A stretch of DNA of 64,000 nucleotides from Asticcacaulis sp. AC402 (GTDB lineage Bacteria; Pseudomonadota; Alphaproteobacteria; Caulobacterales; Caulobacteraceae). Of this stretch, positions 16,803 through 25,251 are shown in pieces. The translations under genes and the position numbers were made by a program. The stretch is taken from contig NZ_AWGC01000001.1 in assembly GCF_000495835.1 (NCBI RefSeq), positions 170,736 to 234,735 of the forward strand, given 5' to 3'. Each line of letters begins with the position of its first letter. Position 1 is the first letter of the stretch. The notes beneath the pieces were generated by a model. It was not told the DNA's origin. It did no database searches and saw only the letters and a program-made list of their open reading frames with translations.

Positions 16803-17800
16803 AACGCGTTGTATGGGGTGTTTTGTCGACGGCCAGGATCGGCATGAACAAAGTCATTCCGGCGCTGCTGAAAAGCGACCTGATCCGCGTCAAGGGCATC
16901 GGTTCGCGCAGCCTGGTAGCGGCGCAGCAAGCCGTGGCAAAGCTTGGCCTGGAAGAGGCCTATGGCTCGTATGAGGATTTGCTGGCCGACCCCGAAATCG
17001 AAGTCATCTACAATCCCTTGCCCAACCATCTCCACGTGCCGATGACTCTGGAGGCGGCCCGCGCCGGCAAACATGTGCTGTGCGAAAAGCCGATGGCGCT
17101 GAACGCAGCGGAGATCGAAGCCCTTAGAAGTATCAAAGACATTTATATCCAGGAAGCTTTTATGGTGCGGCATTCGCTGCAGTGGATCGAGGCCCGGCGG
17201 CTGATCCGCGCCGGCGCCATCGGCCAGCCGCAGATGATCCAGTCCTATTTCAGCTACGACAATCTCGATCCCGGCAATATCCGCAACAAGGTCGAATGGG
17301 GCGGCGGCGGGCTGCTCGATATCGGCTGCTACCCGATCGTCGCCGGCCGTTTCTTCTTCGAGACCGAGCCGGAGCGGGTCATGGCCCTGATCAAGCGTCA
17401 TGAAACCTTTGGCACGGATGTCATCGCCTCGGCCCTGCTCGACTTCGGTCATGGCCGCCAGTTGACCTTCACCGTCTCGACCCAGGCGGGACGCAGCCAG
17501 TGCATCAATGTCTTCGGCACCAAGGCGCGGTTGAGCCTGCCCATCCCGTTCAACCAGCCGCCCGACCGCGAGCAGAACATCGTCATCGACAATGGCGCCA
17601 CGCTGGACGGCGGCACAGCGGTGACGCACACCCTGCCGCCAGCGGATCAGTATCAGCTGATGGCCGAGGCCTTCTGCCGGGCGGTGCGCGGCGAAGCCCC
17701 CCTGCCCTACGGTATGGACGATGCCAGCGCCAATATGCGTATCATCGACGCCCTGTTCCGTTCGGAGCAGTCCGGTGCCTGGGAAGAGGTGGCCGCTTGA
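16799..17800 (+). CDS. Gfo/Idh/MocA-family NAD(P)-dependent oxidoreductase
   Basis: 333-residue sugar-type dehydrogenase. Rossmann N-terminus RVVWGVLSTARIG, the EKPMALN motif (CEKP with the catalytic Lys near residue 97), then YNPLPNHLHVPMTLEAA and a C-terminal beta-sheet domain with GGGLLDIGCYPI. Similar proteins include sugar 1-dehydrogenases, glucose-fructose oxidoreductases and trans-dihydrobenzenediol dehydrogenases; the substrate cannot be chosen here. It overlaps both neighbours by 4 nt. Confidence 0.9.
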   Translation: MKRVVWGVLSTARIGMNKVIPALLKSDLIRVKGIGSRSLVAAQQAVAKLGLEEAYGSYEDLLADPEIEVIYNPLPNHLHVPMTLEAARAGKHVLCEKPMALNAAEIEALRSIKDIYIQEAFMVRHSLQWIEARRLIRAGAIGQPQMIQSYFSYDNLDPGNIRNKVEWGGGGLLDIGCYPIVAGRFFFETEPERVMALIKRHETFGTDVIASALLDFGHGRQLTFTVSTQAGRSQCINVFGTKARLSLPIPFNQPPDREQNIVIDNGATLDGGTAVTHTLPPADQYQLMAEAFCRAVRGEAPLPYGMDDASANMRIIDALFRSEQSGAWEEVAA

Positions 17801-18498
17801 GCGAGCCGTTGCAGGTCAATCCCCTGGCCGAGGTGAGCCTGCGACGGGTCGGCCGCGAAGGCCACCCGTTGCTCGTTATCGACGATGTTCTGCTGGAGCC
17901 GGACGCCCTGGTGGCCATCGCGGCAGAAGCGCCGTTTTCGCCACCGACCGGCACCTACTATCCAGGCCTGAATGCACCCCTTCCGCGAAGCTATCTCGAA
18001 ACCCTGCTCCCGGTACTGCGGCCCAGTTTCGAGCGGGCGTTTGCGATCACCAGCGACACACCACTGGTGGCCAACGGCTTCTTTGCCCTGGCCACCCACC
18101 GGCTGGAGGATTTCGGTCCGTGGCAGAAGATTCCGCACTATGATCAGCTCAGGCCCGACCACCTCGCCATGGTGCATTACCTCTGCCGCGGCCAGGGCGG
18201 CGGAACGGCGTTTTTTCGCCACCGCACCACAGGTTTCGAGTCGGTGACGCAGCAGCGGCGCGAAACCTATCTTATCACGGTCCAAGACGAACTGGACCGC
18301 GTCGGCGACAAGCTTTCCGGCTTTACCGGGCCGGATACGCCCAACTTCGATATGACCGATTCCGTCGAGATTCGTTTCAATCGGCTGATTGTTTACCGCA
18401 GTAACGTTCTTCACTGCGCCCTGTTTGATGGCGCCAGGCTGGAGGCCAACGTCCACGCCGGCCGACTTACCGCTAACTGCTTTTTCCGGCCGCGCTAA
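17797..18498 (+). CDS. DUF6445-type protein
   Basis: 233-residue protein resembling the DUF6445 family often found near TonB receptors and halogenase-type genes in Caulobacterales and sphingomonads. Seen: HPLLVIDDVLLEPDALV, FGPWQKIPHYDQLRPDHLA, HYLCRGQGGGTAFFRHR and YRSNVLHCALF near the end; the spaced His/Asp residues recall 2-oxoglutarate oxygenase folds, which is only an inference. Start TTG at 17797 overlaps the upstream stop (TTGA) and has AGAGG 8 nt before it. Confidence 0.75.
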   Translation: MSEPLQVNPLAEVSLRRVGREGHPLLVIDDVLLEPDALVAIAAEAPFSPPTGTYYPGLNAPLPRSYLETLLPVLRPSFERAFAITSDTPLVANGFFALATHRLEDFGPWQKIPHYDQLRPDHLAMVHYLCRGQGGGTAFFRHRTTGFESVTQQRRETYLITVQDELDRVGDKLSGFTGPDTPNFDMTDSVEIRFNRLIVYRSNVLHCALFDGARLEANVHAGRLTANCFFRPR

Positions 18499-18782
18499 AT
18501 ATCTGGTTTTTCAATATTTTTTCCGCGCACGAAGTCGTGACCGCCGTCGAATAAATGAAAGTCGCCGACGCTTGTGTGCTATGCAGCATGATTGGCCATT
18601 TACCGTGATTTCGCTCTTCCCTACTGCTTTTTTATGGGGCAGCAGGCAGTATGGCTGGCAATGTGCAAGGTTTTCAGCTCCTTAGCACAAGTTCGTGATT
18701 AGTCCAAATACAGGTGTGAGCAAGTTTAAGCGACTTATTTCGCACTGCGAGGACGTGCGTTTTACACAAGGCGAGGTTAGTT

Positions 18783-21125
18783 ATGTTGCAGTCGAACAGT
18801 TTCCAGGCCGCCAAGCGGATCGAAGACGAAGACTACAGCGTAATCGATATCCCGCTACTCAAGGGCGGGCCTCTGCTCAAGGATGGTCACGACCGCATCG
18901 TTCGGCTTAACCGTCCCGCCATAATCGGTAACTTTCCGCCGCGGCAATGTGGCCTGGCCACCTTCACGCGCGACATGTTTACCTGTCTCTCCGGCGCCCT
19001 GCCCAAGGCGGAATGGAGCGTCATAGCGATGAATGACCCGGGCGCGCACTACGATTACCCTGCAGAGGTCACCCATCAACTGCCACAGAACGAGATTGAG
19101 GCCTATCGCAAGCTGGCCGACGCGTTGAACGGCAACGGCACCGACGTGGTGTTCGTCCAGCACGAGTTCGGCATTTATGGCGGTCCGTCCGGCCGCTTTC
19201 TGCTGGCGATGCTGGAACGACTGAACATGCCGATCGTCACGACCTTACACACCGTGCTGGAAAGGCCCAATGCCGAGCAGCGACTGGTCATGGATGCCCT
19301 GATACGCCTGTCGGACACGCTCGTGACAATGGCGCGCAAGGGCAAGGAAATACTGATGCGCGTTTACAATGTGCCGGAGGCGCGGATCGCCGTCGTCCCC
19401 CACGGCGCTCCGTCGCGGCCGCTGCGCGATACCGCCGATTTCAAGGCCGACCTTGGCCTTGCCGGCAAGAAGACACTAACCACCTTCGGCCTGCTGTCGC
19501 CGAATAAGGGTATCGAAACGGTTATCCAGGCCTTGCCCGACATTGCGCGCAGCTGTCCCAATGTCGTCTATCTGGTCATCGGCGCCACCCACCCTCATCT
19601 GATCCGCAATGAGGGTGAAGCGTACCGTGACAGCCTGAAACAGATGGCGCGGGACCTGGGCGTCGAACGCCACGTCCAATTCATCAACAGCTTCGTCGGC
19701 GAAGCCGAACTGGTCAATATTCTTCAGGCCACAGACGTCTATGTCACGCCGTACCTAACCGAGGCCCAGATAACATCCGGCACTCTGTCCTTTGCCCTGG
19801 CTCTCGGGCGGCCGATTGTCTCAACACCCTATTGGCACGCTCAGGAAGTGCTGGCTGGCGGTGTCGGCTCTCTATGTCCATTCAAGGACGTTTACGCCTT
19901 CACCCTGGCTATTTCAAACCTCCTGGCTTCGGACAAGGCACGAACGACTATGTCGCAGCGCGCCTATCACGCCGGCCTGTCTTCACGCTGGTCAGAAGTC
20001 GCCAATGCCTATGTCACGCGCGCTGAAGCCGATCTCGAACGCCGCGCCCGCGAACCGGAAGGCCAGTCCCACGTCATCGGCGAACCGCCGGTTTGGGGCG
20101 CTATCGAACGCATGAGCGACGATTGTGGCATCTTCCAGCATGGGAAGTACCGCATGCCTGACCGAGAACACGGTTACTGCGCCGACGACAACTGCCGCGC
20201 CCTGTCGCTGGCAGCGCGTTTGTCGACGTTGACAGCCCTAACGCCGCGCCAGCTTGAACTGGCCTACACCTATTGCGCCTTTATGAACCACGCGTGGAAC
20301 CATGACGCACGGTTCCGTAACTTCATGTCGTTCGGTCGCCAGTGGCTGGATGACGGCGGGTCCGATGACTGCTGCGCACGGTCCTTCGAAAGCCTGGTCG
20401 ATGTCGCCCGCTCGAATCTGCCGGAAGACCTGCGTACCTGGGCCGTCGACCTGGCCAACGAAGTTGTGTCGAAGGCCATGCAATGGCCGTCGCTGCGCGC
20501 GCGTGCCATCCTGGTGCGCAGCCTGATACGCGGGTTCGGCGTCGTCGGTGACGCCCAGGAGGTCCAGGCCCTGGTGCGGAAACTGGGCCAGTCGCTGCAC
20601 GGAGCCTACCGTCACCATGCCCGCCCAAATCACAAGTGGTTCGAGCCCTATCTCGCCTATGACAATGCCCGCCTCAGCGAAGGCCTGATTCTGGCTGGCC
20701 AGTTCCTTGCCGATAATGGCATGCTCAATAACGGCATAGATTCGCTGCGCTGGCTGATGCAACGCCAGACCGACAAGGCCAGCGGTTGTCTGGTGCCAGT
20801 GCCGACCTCGCACTTCAAAGACGACAGCCCCTTCAGCGGAGACGTTTCGGGTCGCAACCTGTTCGATCAGCAACCCATCGAGGTGGTCGCGACCGTCGAA
20901 GCCTGTCTCACGGCGTGGAAGGTGACCACCGATGTGCATTGGCGCAACGAGGCCCTGCGCAGCCATGCCTGGTTCCATGGCGAGAACGTGCACAGCCTGA
21001 CGATGGTCACGCCCGACGGCGGTTGTTACGACGGCCTGAACCCAAACGGTTTCAATCGAAACCAGGGCGCGGAATCTATCCTGGCGTACCCGTTGAGCTG
21101 GACCGCGTTGAAAGCCGGGCTGTGA
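18783..21125 (+). CDS. GT4 glycosyltransferase fused to a C-terminal helical domain
   Basis: 780-residue cytoplasmic protein. Residues ~45-420 are a GT-B glycosyltransferase: IGNFPPRQCGLATFTRDMF, FVQHEFGIYGGPSGRFLL, FGLLSPNKGIETVIQALP, then DVYVTPYLTEAQITSGTLSF as the donor loop. Residues ~440-780 form an alpha-rich domain starting at GIFQHGKYRMPDREHGYCAD, resembling (alpha/alpha)6-barrel glycosidase-like modules, with repeated Trp/His/Asp patterns. Length is about twice a plain GT4. It precedes a GH130 gene, so assembly or turnover of a mannose-containing glycan is a reasonable inference. Confidence 0.8.
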   Translation: MLQSNSFQAAKRIEDEDYSVIDIPLLKGGPLLKDGHDRIVRLNRPAIIGNFPPRQCGLATFTRDMFTCLSGALPKAEWSVIAMNDPGAHYDYPAEVTHQLPQNEIEAYRKLADALNGNGTDVVFVQHEFGIYGGPSGRFLLAMLERLNMPIVTTLHTVLERPNAEQRLVMDALIRLSDTLVTMARKGKEILMRVYNVPEARIAVVPHGAPSRPLRDTADFKADLGLAGKKTLTTFGLLSPNKGIETVIQALPDIARSCPNVVYLVIGATHPHLIRNEGEAYRDSLKQMARDLGVERHVQFINSFVGEAELVNILQATDVYVTPYLTEAQITSGTLSFALALGRPIVSTPYWHAQEVLAGGVGSLCPFKDVYAFTLAISNLLASDKARTTMSQRAYHAGLSSRWSEVANAYVTRAEADLERRAREPEGQSHVIGEPPVWGAIERMSDDCGIFQHGKYRMPDREHGYCADDNCRALSLAARLSTLTALTPRQLELAYTYCAFMNHAWNHDARFRNFMSFGRQWLDDGGSDDCCARSFESLVDVARSNLPEDLRTWAVDLANEVVSKAMQWPSLRARAILVRSLIRGFGVVGDAQEVQALVRKLGQSLHGAYRHHARPNHKWFEPYLAYDNARLSEGLILAGQFLADNGMLNNGIDSLRWLMQRQTDKASGCLVPVPTSHFKDDSPFSGDVSGRNLFDQQPIEVVATVEACLTAWKVTTDVHWRNEALRSHAWFHGENVHSLTMVTPDGGCYDGLNPNGFNRNQGAESILAYPLSWTALKAGL

Positions 21126-21157
21126 ACAGGAAGCTCACAGCATAGCAACACCATGAT

Positions 21158-21187
21158 CACCCTCTGTCCCTGCAGGGACAGAGGGTG
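21158..21187. other. 30-bp perfect palindrome between the GT4 and GH130 genes
   Basis: CACCCTCTGTCCCTG is followed directly by its exact complement CAGGGACAGAGGGTG. The RNA would form a 15-bp stem with almost no loop. No T-run follows, so it may be an mRNA-processing or stabilising hairpin, an operator, or a partial terminator inside the operon. Confidence 0.6.
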
Positions 21188-21221
21188 CCTTAACTTTCGG
21201 AACAGACTACAGGAAGCGCAA

Positions 21222-22547
21222 ATGGACGGATTCGTTCGCACGACTCATGGGGAACGCACCTTGACCGAGATGATCATCAGCCCGACGACGCTTCATGCCA
21301 ACCCCGAGCGGGTCGTCATCCTGCCTTTTTCCATCTCAATCAGCGCACATAACAGTGCCATGGGCGCAATGTCGCGGGTGGCCCGCATCTGCGCCGCCAT
21401 CATCGAAATGCCGACACAGGTCGTCAAGGCCGAGCTTGAGGTGGTCAATCGCGATTTCACCGGCCGCCACTGGCAGACGCGCGGCATCTTCCTGGAGCGC
21501 TTTCGCCAGATCCAGACCATGCAGGGCGGGATGGACGCGCTGGATGAAGACCACCAGGCGCTGATCGGCGCCTATTTCTGCCACGAGTACAGTTATCAGG
21601 CCGCTGCCGTTATGAACCCGTCCGTCGTGCCGCATCCGGACCAAACCGGCGCGCCCGTCGGGGCCACTAACTTCATCATGTCAACGCGGACGGTTGGCGA
21701 AGGCCATATCTCGACCATTTCCTTTCGCGAAGGCACCTTCCATCCCGACGGCACGGTCAAGCTGAAACCCGACGCCCAGATCGCTGTGGCCGCCAAGCCG
21801 AACGGCAATTCGCCTCTGGACGGTGCAGTGACCGTTCACGGACACCAGGGCTGCCCCGTGTCGGAAACGGTATTGTTCCCGGTGACTCGCAACCAGAGTA
21901 ACGGTCTCGAGGACCTGCGCATGGTCAAGTTCACCGATGACAACGGCGCAACGACCTTTATGGGCACTTACACCGCCTATAATGGCCGCGAAACGGCGTG
22001 CGAGTGTTTCGAGACGAGCGATTTCCGCTCATTCAAGCTGACTCCCTTCCGTGGTGCGGCCTCGCAGCACAAGGGTCTGGCCCTGTTCCCGCGCCGCATC
22101 AACGGCCGTTACGCCGCGATCGGCAGGCTGGATCATGAAAGCATTTTCTATCTTGAAACCGAAGATCGTCTGACGTGGAACAACGGCGACTTCCTCGTGG
22201 GTCCGGTCGAGCCATGGGAACTGATCCAGATGGGCAATTGCGGCTCGCCGATCGAGCTCGACGAGGGCTGGCTGGTGCTGACCCATGGCGTCGGCGCGGT
22301 GCGGCGCTATTCGCTGGGGGCGATGCTGCTGGACAAGGACGATCCGCGCAAGGTTCTGGGCCGGTCCAAAGTGCCACTGCTGTCGCCATCTGAAGACAAT
22401 CGCGAGGGCTACGTGCCGAACGTCATCTACACCTGCGGCGCCATGCGCTGCGGAGACTGGGTGTTCCTGCCATACGGCGTGGCGGATTCGAGCATCCACT
22501 TTGCGTCGATCAAGATCAAGGATCTGATTAGGCATTTGGGTATGTAG
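21222..22547 (+). CDS. GH130-family glycoside phosphorylase/hydrolase (COG2152 type)
   Basis: 441-residue five-bladed propeller enzyme. The family acid lies in SNGLEDLRMVKF (E-D-x-R motif), followed by FMGTYTAYNG, GRLDHESIFYL, LIQMGNCGSPIELDEGWLVL and THGVGAVRRYSLGAML. An N-terminal extension of about 120 residues precedes the propeller, a layout found in GH130 members acting on beta-1,2- or other mannosides. Start ATG 21222 follows AGGAAGCG. Pairing with a glycosyltransferase points to glycan remodelling rather than food use; the second GH130 (59855-61051) has the catabolic context. Confidence 0.85.
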   Translation: MDGFVRTTHGERTLTEMIISPTTLHANPERVVILPFSISISAHNSAMGAMSRVARICAAIIEMPTQVVKAELEVVNRDFTGRHWQTRGIFLERFRQIQTMQGGMDALDEDHQALIGAYFCHEYSYQAAAVMNPSVVPHPDQTGAPVGATNFIMSTRTVGEGHISTISFREGTFHPDGTVKLKPDAQIAVAAKPNGNSPLDGAVTVHGHQGCPVSETVLFPVTRNQSNGLEDLRMVKFTDDNGATTFMGTYTAYNGRETACECFETSDFRSFKLTPFRGAASQHKGLALFPRRINGRYAAIGRLDHESIFYLETEDRLTWNNGDFLVGPVEPWELIQMGNCGSPIELDEGWLVLTHGVGAVRRYSLGAMLLDKDDPRKVLGRSKVPLLSPSEDNREGYVPNVIYTCGAMRCGDWVFLPYGVADSSIHFASIKIKDLIRHLGM

Positions 22548-22550
22548 TAT

Positions 22551-22713
22551 GTTACCTCTCCCCGCGCGCGGGGAGAGGACGAGAGCCGAGTGAAACGAAG
22601 GCGATCGGGTGAGGGGCCTTCCGAAGACGATAGAGCACTGGACGGGTTCGCATGCCCCTCAGGCTCGCCGCCCCGCGCCTAACCTCTCCCGTGAAGAACA
22701 GAGGGCTTTCTAC
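22551..22713 (+). repeat. CTCTCCCC composite repeat, copy 2
   Basis: Begins 4 nt after the GH130 stop with CCTCTCCCC...GGGGAGAGG, then GACGAGAGCCGAGTG, GGCGATCGGG, GGCCTTCCGAAGACGAT, ending in CTAACCTCTCCCGTGAAGAAC. It matches 12685-12834 in block order, with small indels, and again lies in front of a gene (gltX). Confidence 0.65.
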
Positions 22714-22786
22714 AGCGATCTTGCCGTCTGCGCCGTTACCGCCTAAAGGAGCGGCTCATTTACGGCTGAAAACGAAAGACTGCACA

Positions 22787-24265
22787 ATGTCCTCTCCGGT
22801 TCGCGTCCGCATCGCTCCGTCCCCGACCGGCGAGCCCCACATCGGAACTATGTATACCGCGCTTCTTAACGAAGCCTTTGCGCGCCGCCACAACGGCACC
22901 TTCATCCTGCGCATCGAGGACACCGACCAGAGCCGCTCCACGCCCGATTCCGAACGCAAGATCATGGAGGCCTTCACCTGGATGGGCCTGCATTGGGAAG
23001 AAGGCCCCGACAAGGGCGGCCCCTATGCGCCATATCGCCAGAGCGAGCGCAAAGAGATCTATCACCGCTATGCCGACAAGCTGCTGAAATCCGGTCACGC
23101 CTTCCGCTGCTTTTGCTCGTCCGAACGTCTCGACCTGATGCGCAAGACCCAGCGCATGAAGGGCGAAGCGCCGAAATATGACGGCCTGTGTCTGGCGATC
23201 GCTCCAGACGCCGCCGCCAAACGCGGCGAGACCGAGCCCCATGTGCTGCGCATGACCGTCCCAACCGACGGCACCTGCGATTTCGTCGACGGCGTCTACG
23301 GCCCTATCTCCATGCCATGGTCCAATGTCGACATGCAGGTGCTGATGAAGTCCGACGGCATGCCGACCTACCACCTGGCCAATGTCGTCGACGACCACGA
23401 AATGCAGATCAGCCACGTCATCCGCGGCGAAGAATGGATGTCGTCGACGCCCAAGCACATCCTGCTGTACCGTCATTTCGGCTTTACGCCGCCGCAGTTC
23501 CTGCACCTGCCGCTGATGCGTCAGCTCGACCGCTCCAAGCTGTCGAAGCGCCGCAACCCGACCTCGATGTCGTGGTTCGAAGCCCAGGGCTACCTGCCCG
23601 AAGCCCTGGCCAACTTCCTGGGTCACTATTTCGTCCGTTTCGAAGAAGGCGAGGACGAGCTGATGACGCGCGAAGAGTTCATCCAGCGTTTCGATATCGC
23701 CCAGGTGTCGAAGGCCGGCGCCGTGTTCGACGTCAAGAAGCTCGACTGGATGAATTCGCGCTGGATTCGCGAACGCAAGACGCCGGAACAGTTCCGCGAC
23801 GAAGTCCTGACCTGGGCGGCGCGCGAAGGCCGCGCCGACAAGATTCTGGAACTGGCGCGCACGCGGGTGGAAAAGCTCTCCGACCTGGCGCCGCTTATCG
23901 CCTTCATGTTCGTCGGCCATATCGACCTGACGGCGGAGGCGTTTGACGGGTTGAAGGCGACGCGCGAACAGATGCGTGAGGTTTTGAGCCGATCCTTCGG
24001 CCTGATCGACAGCCTGCCGGAGTTTACCGGTGAGTCAATTTTCAACGCGGTGGCCGCCATAGCCAAGGACGTGGGCTTAAAGACCAAGGATGCCGCGCCG
24101 ATCCTGTTCGTCGCCATCACCGGCACGACCCGGTCTCTGCCGGTGTTCCAGGCGATGGAAGTCCTGGGCCGATCTGTCTGTCGTGAGCGCCTGCGCGCGG
24201 CGGTCAAGCTGGTGTCGGACGAGCCAGAGGCCATGGCCGAAGAAGCTGAGGCGGCGGAGGCGTGA
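22787..24265 (+). CDS. gltX: Glutamate--tRNA ligase
   Basis: 492-residue class I aminoacyl-tRNA synthetase. HIGH-type motif in APSPTGEPHIGT near the N-terminus, KMSKS-type motif in DRSKLSKRRN, and a Cys-x-Cys...Cys pattern (FRCFCSS...YDGLC) at the usual zinc-finger position. The C-terminal ~170 residues form the anticodon-binding helical cage, ending in an Ala/Glu-rich tail. Start ATG 22787 (MSSPVRVRIAPSPTG) fits the family; upstream codons derive from the repeat. Essential for translation; alphaproteobacteria often hold two gltX genes, so this may be one of two. Confidence 0.95.
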   Translation: MSSPVRVRIAPSPTGEPHIGTMYTALLNEAFARRHNGTFILRIEDTDQSRSTPDSERKIMEAFTWMGLHWEEGPDKGGPYAPYRQSERKEIYHRYADKLLKSGHAFRCFCSSERLDLMRKTQRMKGEAPKYDGLCLAIAPDAAAKRGETEPHVLRMTVPTDGTCDFVDGVYGPISMPWSNVDMQVLMKSDGMPTYHLANVVDDHEMQISHVIRGEEWMSSTPKHILLYRHFGFTPPQFLHLPLMRQLDRSKLSKRRNPTSMSWFEAQGYLPEALANFLGHYFVRFEEGEDELMTREEFIQRFDIAQVSKAGAVFDVKKLDWMNSRWIRERKTPEQFRDEVLTWAAREGRADKILELARTRVEKLSDLAPLIAFMFVGHIDLTAEAFDGLKATREQMREVLSRSFGLIDSLPEFTGESIFNAVAAIAKDVGLKTKDAAPILFVAITGTTRSLPVFQAMEVLGRSVCRERLRAAVKLVSDEPEAMAEEAEAAEA

Positions 24266-24274
24266 CGCTATAGA

Positions 24275-24309
24275 ATGCACTCTCCCCGTTCTTCACGGGG
24301 AGAGTGCAT
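24275..24309. repeat. Perfect 15-bp-stem hairpin after gltX (solo CTCTCCCC arm)
   Basis: ATGCACTCTCCCCGT and ACGGGGAGAGTGCAT are exact complements around a TCTTC loop, 9 nt after the gltX stop. Same CTCTCCCCGT...ACGGGGAGAG core as in the composite repeats. No T-run, but it could still aid 3'-end formation of gltX mRNA. Confidence 0.65.
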
Positions 24310-24456
24310 GCTGAGGTGCGCCTGCAAGAGCCGCTACACTTGAATTTTCAGAAAAACCCCTCGGGCTCGCCGCCGACCGCCGATAGGGTTTCATCGACGA
24401 TCTTGCCAACGACGTCAACGACAGCGAGAACGAAAACGGTACAATAACACCGAGAC

Positions 24457-24470
24457 TGTAAACCTTTACA
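24457..24470. promoter_or_regulatory. Operator-like palindrome 1 upstream of the GMC operon
   Basis: TGTAAACCTTTACA has the same TGTAA-N4-TTACA half-sites and spacing as 799-812 and 24482-24495. It lies 25 bp (centre to centre) from the second box and about 165 nt before the first gene of the operon. Confidence 0.5.
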
Positions 24471-24481
24471 CGAGATCGGCT

Positions 24482-24495
24482 TGTAAAGGATTACA
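24482..24495. promoter_or_regulatory. Operator-like palindrome 2 upstream of the GMC operon
   Basis: TGTAAAGGATTACA, extendable to TTGTAAAGGATTACAA, repeats the half-sites of 24457-24470. The pair could bind two regulator dimers side by side, or fold as one long stem in RNA because the two boxes are also largely complementary to each other. Confidence 0.5.
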
Positions 24496-24633
24496 ATCTT
24501 TGCACATCAAGGGGCCAGAAAGTTTCTGCGGGTCCCTTTTTCGTGACAAAATTTTGCATTGTCGGATCGAAATTTCCGTGTCTACATGGCGCCGTCTTAT
24601 GTCCCGCCAGAGGGCAAAAGACAGGAGAGAAAC

Positions 24634-25197
24634 ATGGACCATCTCAGTATGAATCGCCGTATGGCGTTGGGCGCGATTGCCGGCGCGTTCGGCATGACGC
24701 TGATTCCCGCCCTGGCGCGCGCAGCCGATCCCGCCGCCTCGGAACTGGGCTTTAAGCCCACCAAGAGCATTTTTACCCCGGCCCAGCGCGCCTTTGTTGC
24801 CGCCTACAGCGAACGCATCGTCCCCACTACCGACACGCCTGGGGCAATTGCTGCCGGCGTTCCTGCCTATATCGAGATGATGCTGGGCGACTGGTTCACC
24901 GGCAACGAACGCGCGGACTTCATCAAGGGCATCGACGCGGTCGAGGCCCACGCCAAAACCAGCCGCAAGAAGAGCTTCGCCAAGCTGAAGCCGGCCCTTC
25001 AGGACGAGATCATCACCGAGGTGATGAACGGCAAGGTGCCGGGCGCCTCCACCGAGTTTTTCTACGCTTCGCGTCAACTGGTGGTTTCTGGCTACTACAG
25101 TTCAGAGATCGGCATGACGGTCGAGCGCGTCTACCTGCCCGTTCCCGGCCGCTATGATGGCGATTACAAGTACGAGGGCCGCGTCTTCACCGGCTGA
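24634..25197 (+). CDS. Gluconate 2-dehydrogenase subunit 3-like protein (GMC dehydrogenase small subunit)
   Basis: 187-residue exported small subunit that chaperones or completes a periplasmic FAD dehydrogenase. N-terminal Tat-type signal: NRRMALGAIAGAFGMTLIPA with cleavage near ARA. Family blocks: FTPAQRAFVAAYSERIVPTT, TPGAIAAGVPAYIEMML, then FYASRQLVVSGYYSSEIGM. Start ATG 24634 follows ACAGGAGAGAAAC. It sits 54 nt before the GMC gene, the standard order for glucoside 3-dehydrogenase, sorbitol and gluconate dehydrogenase pairs. Confidence 0.88.
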   Translation: MDHLSMNRRMALGAIAGAFGMTLIPALARAADPAASELGFKPTKSIFTPAQRAFVAAYSERIVPTTDTPGAIAAGVPAYIEMMLGDWFTGNERADFIKGIDAVEAHAKTSRKKSFAKLKPALQDEIITEVMNGKVPGASTEFFYASRQLVVSGYYSSEIGMTVERVYLPVPGRYDGDYKYEGRVFTG

Positions 25198-25251
25198 TGG
25201 CATACGGCCGCGGGTCTGCGCAGACAGACGGCGGCTCCAGGAGAGAAACAC

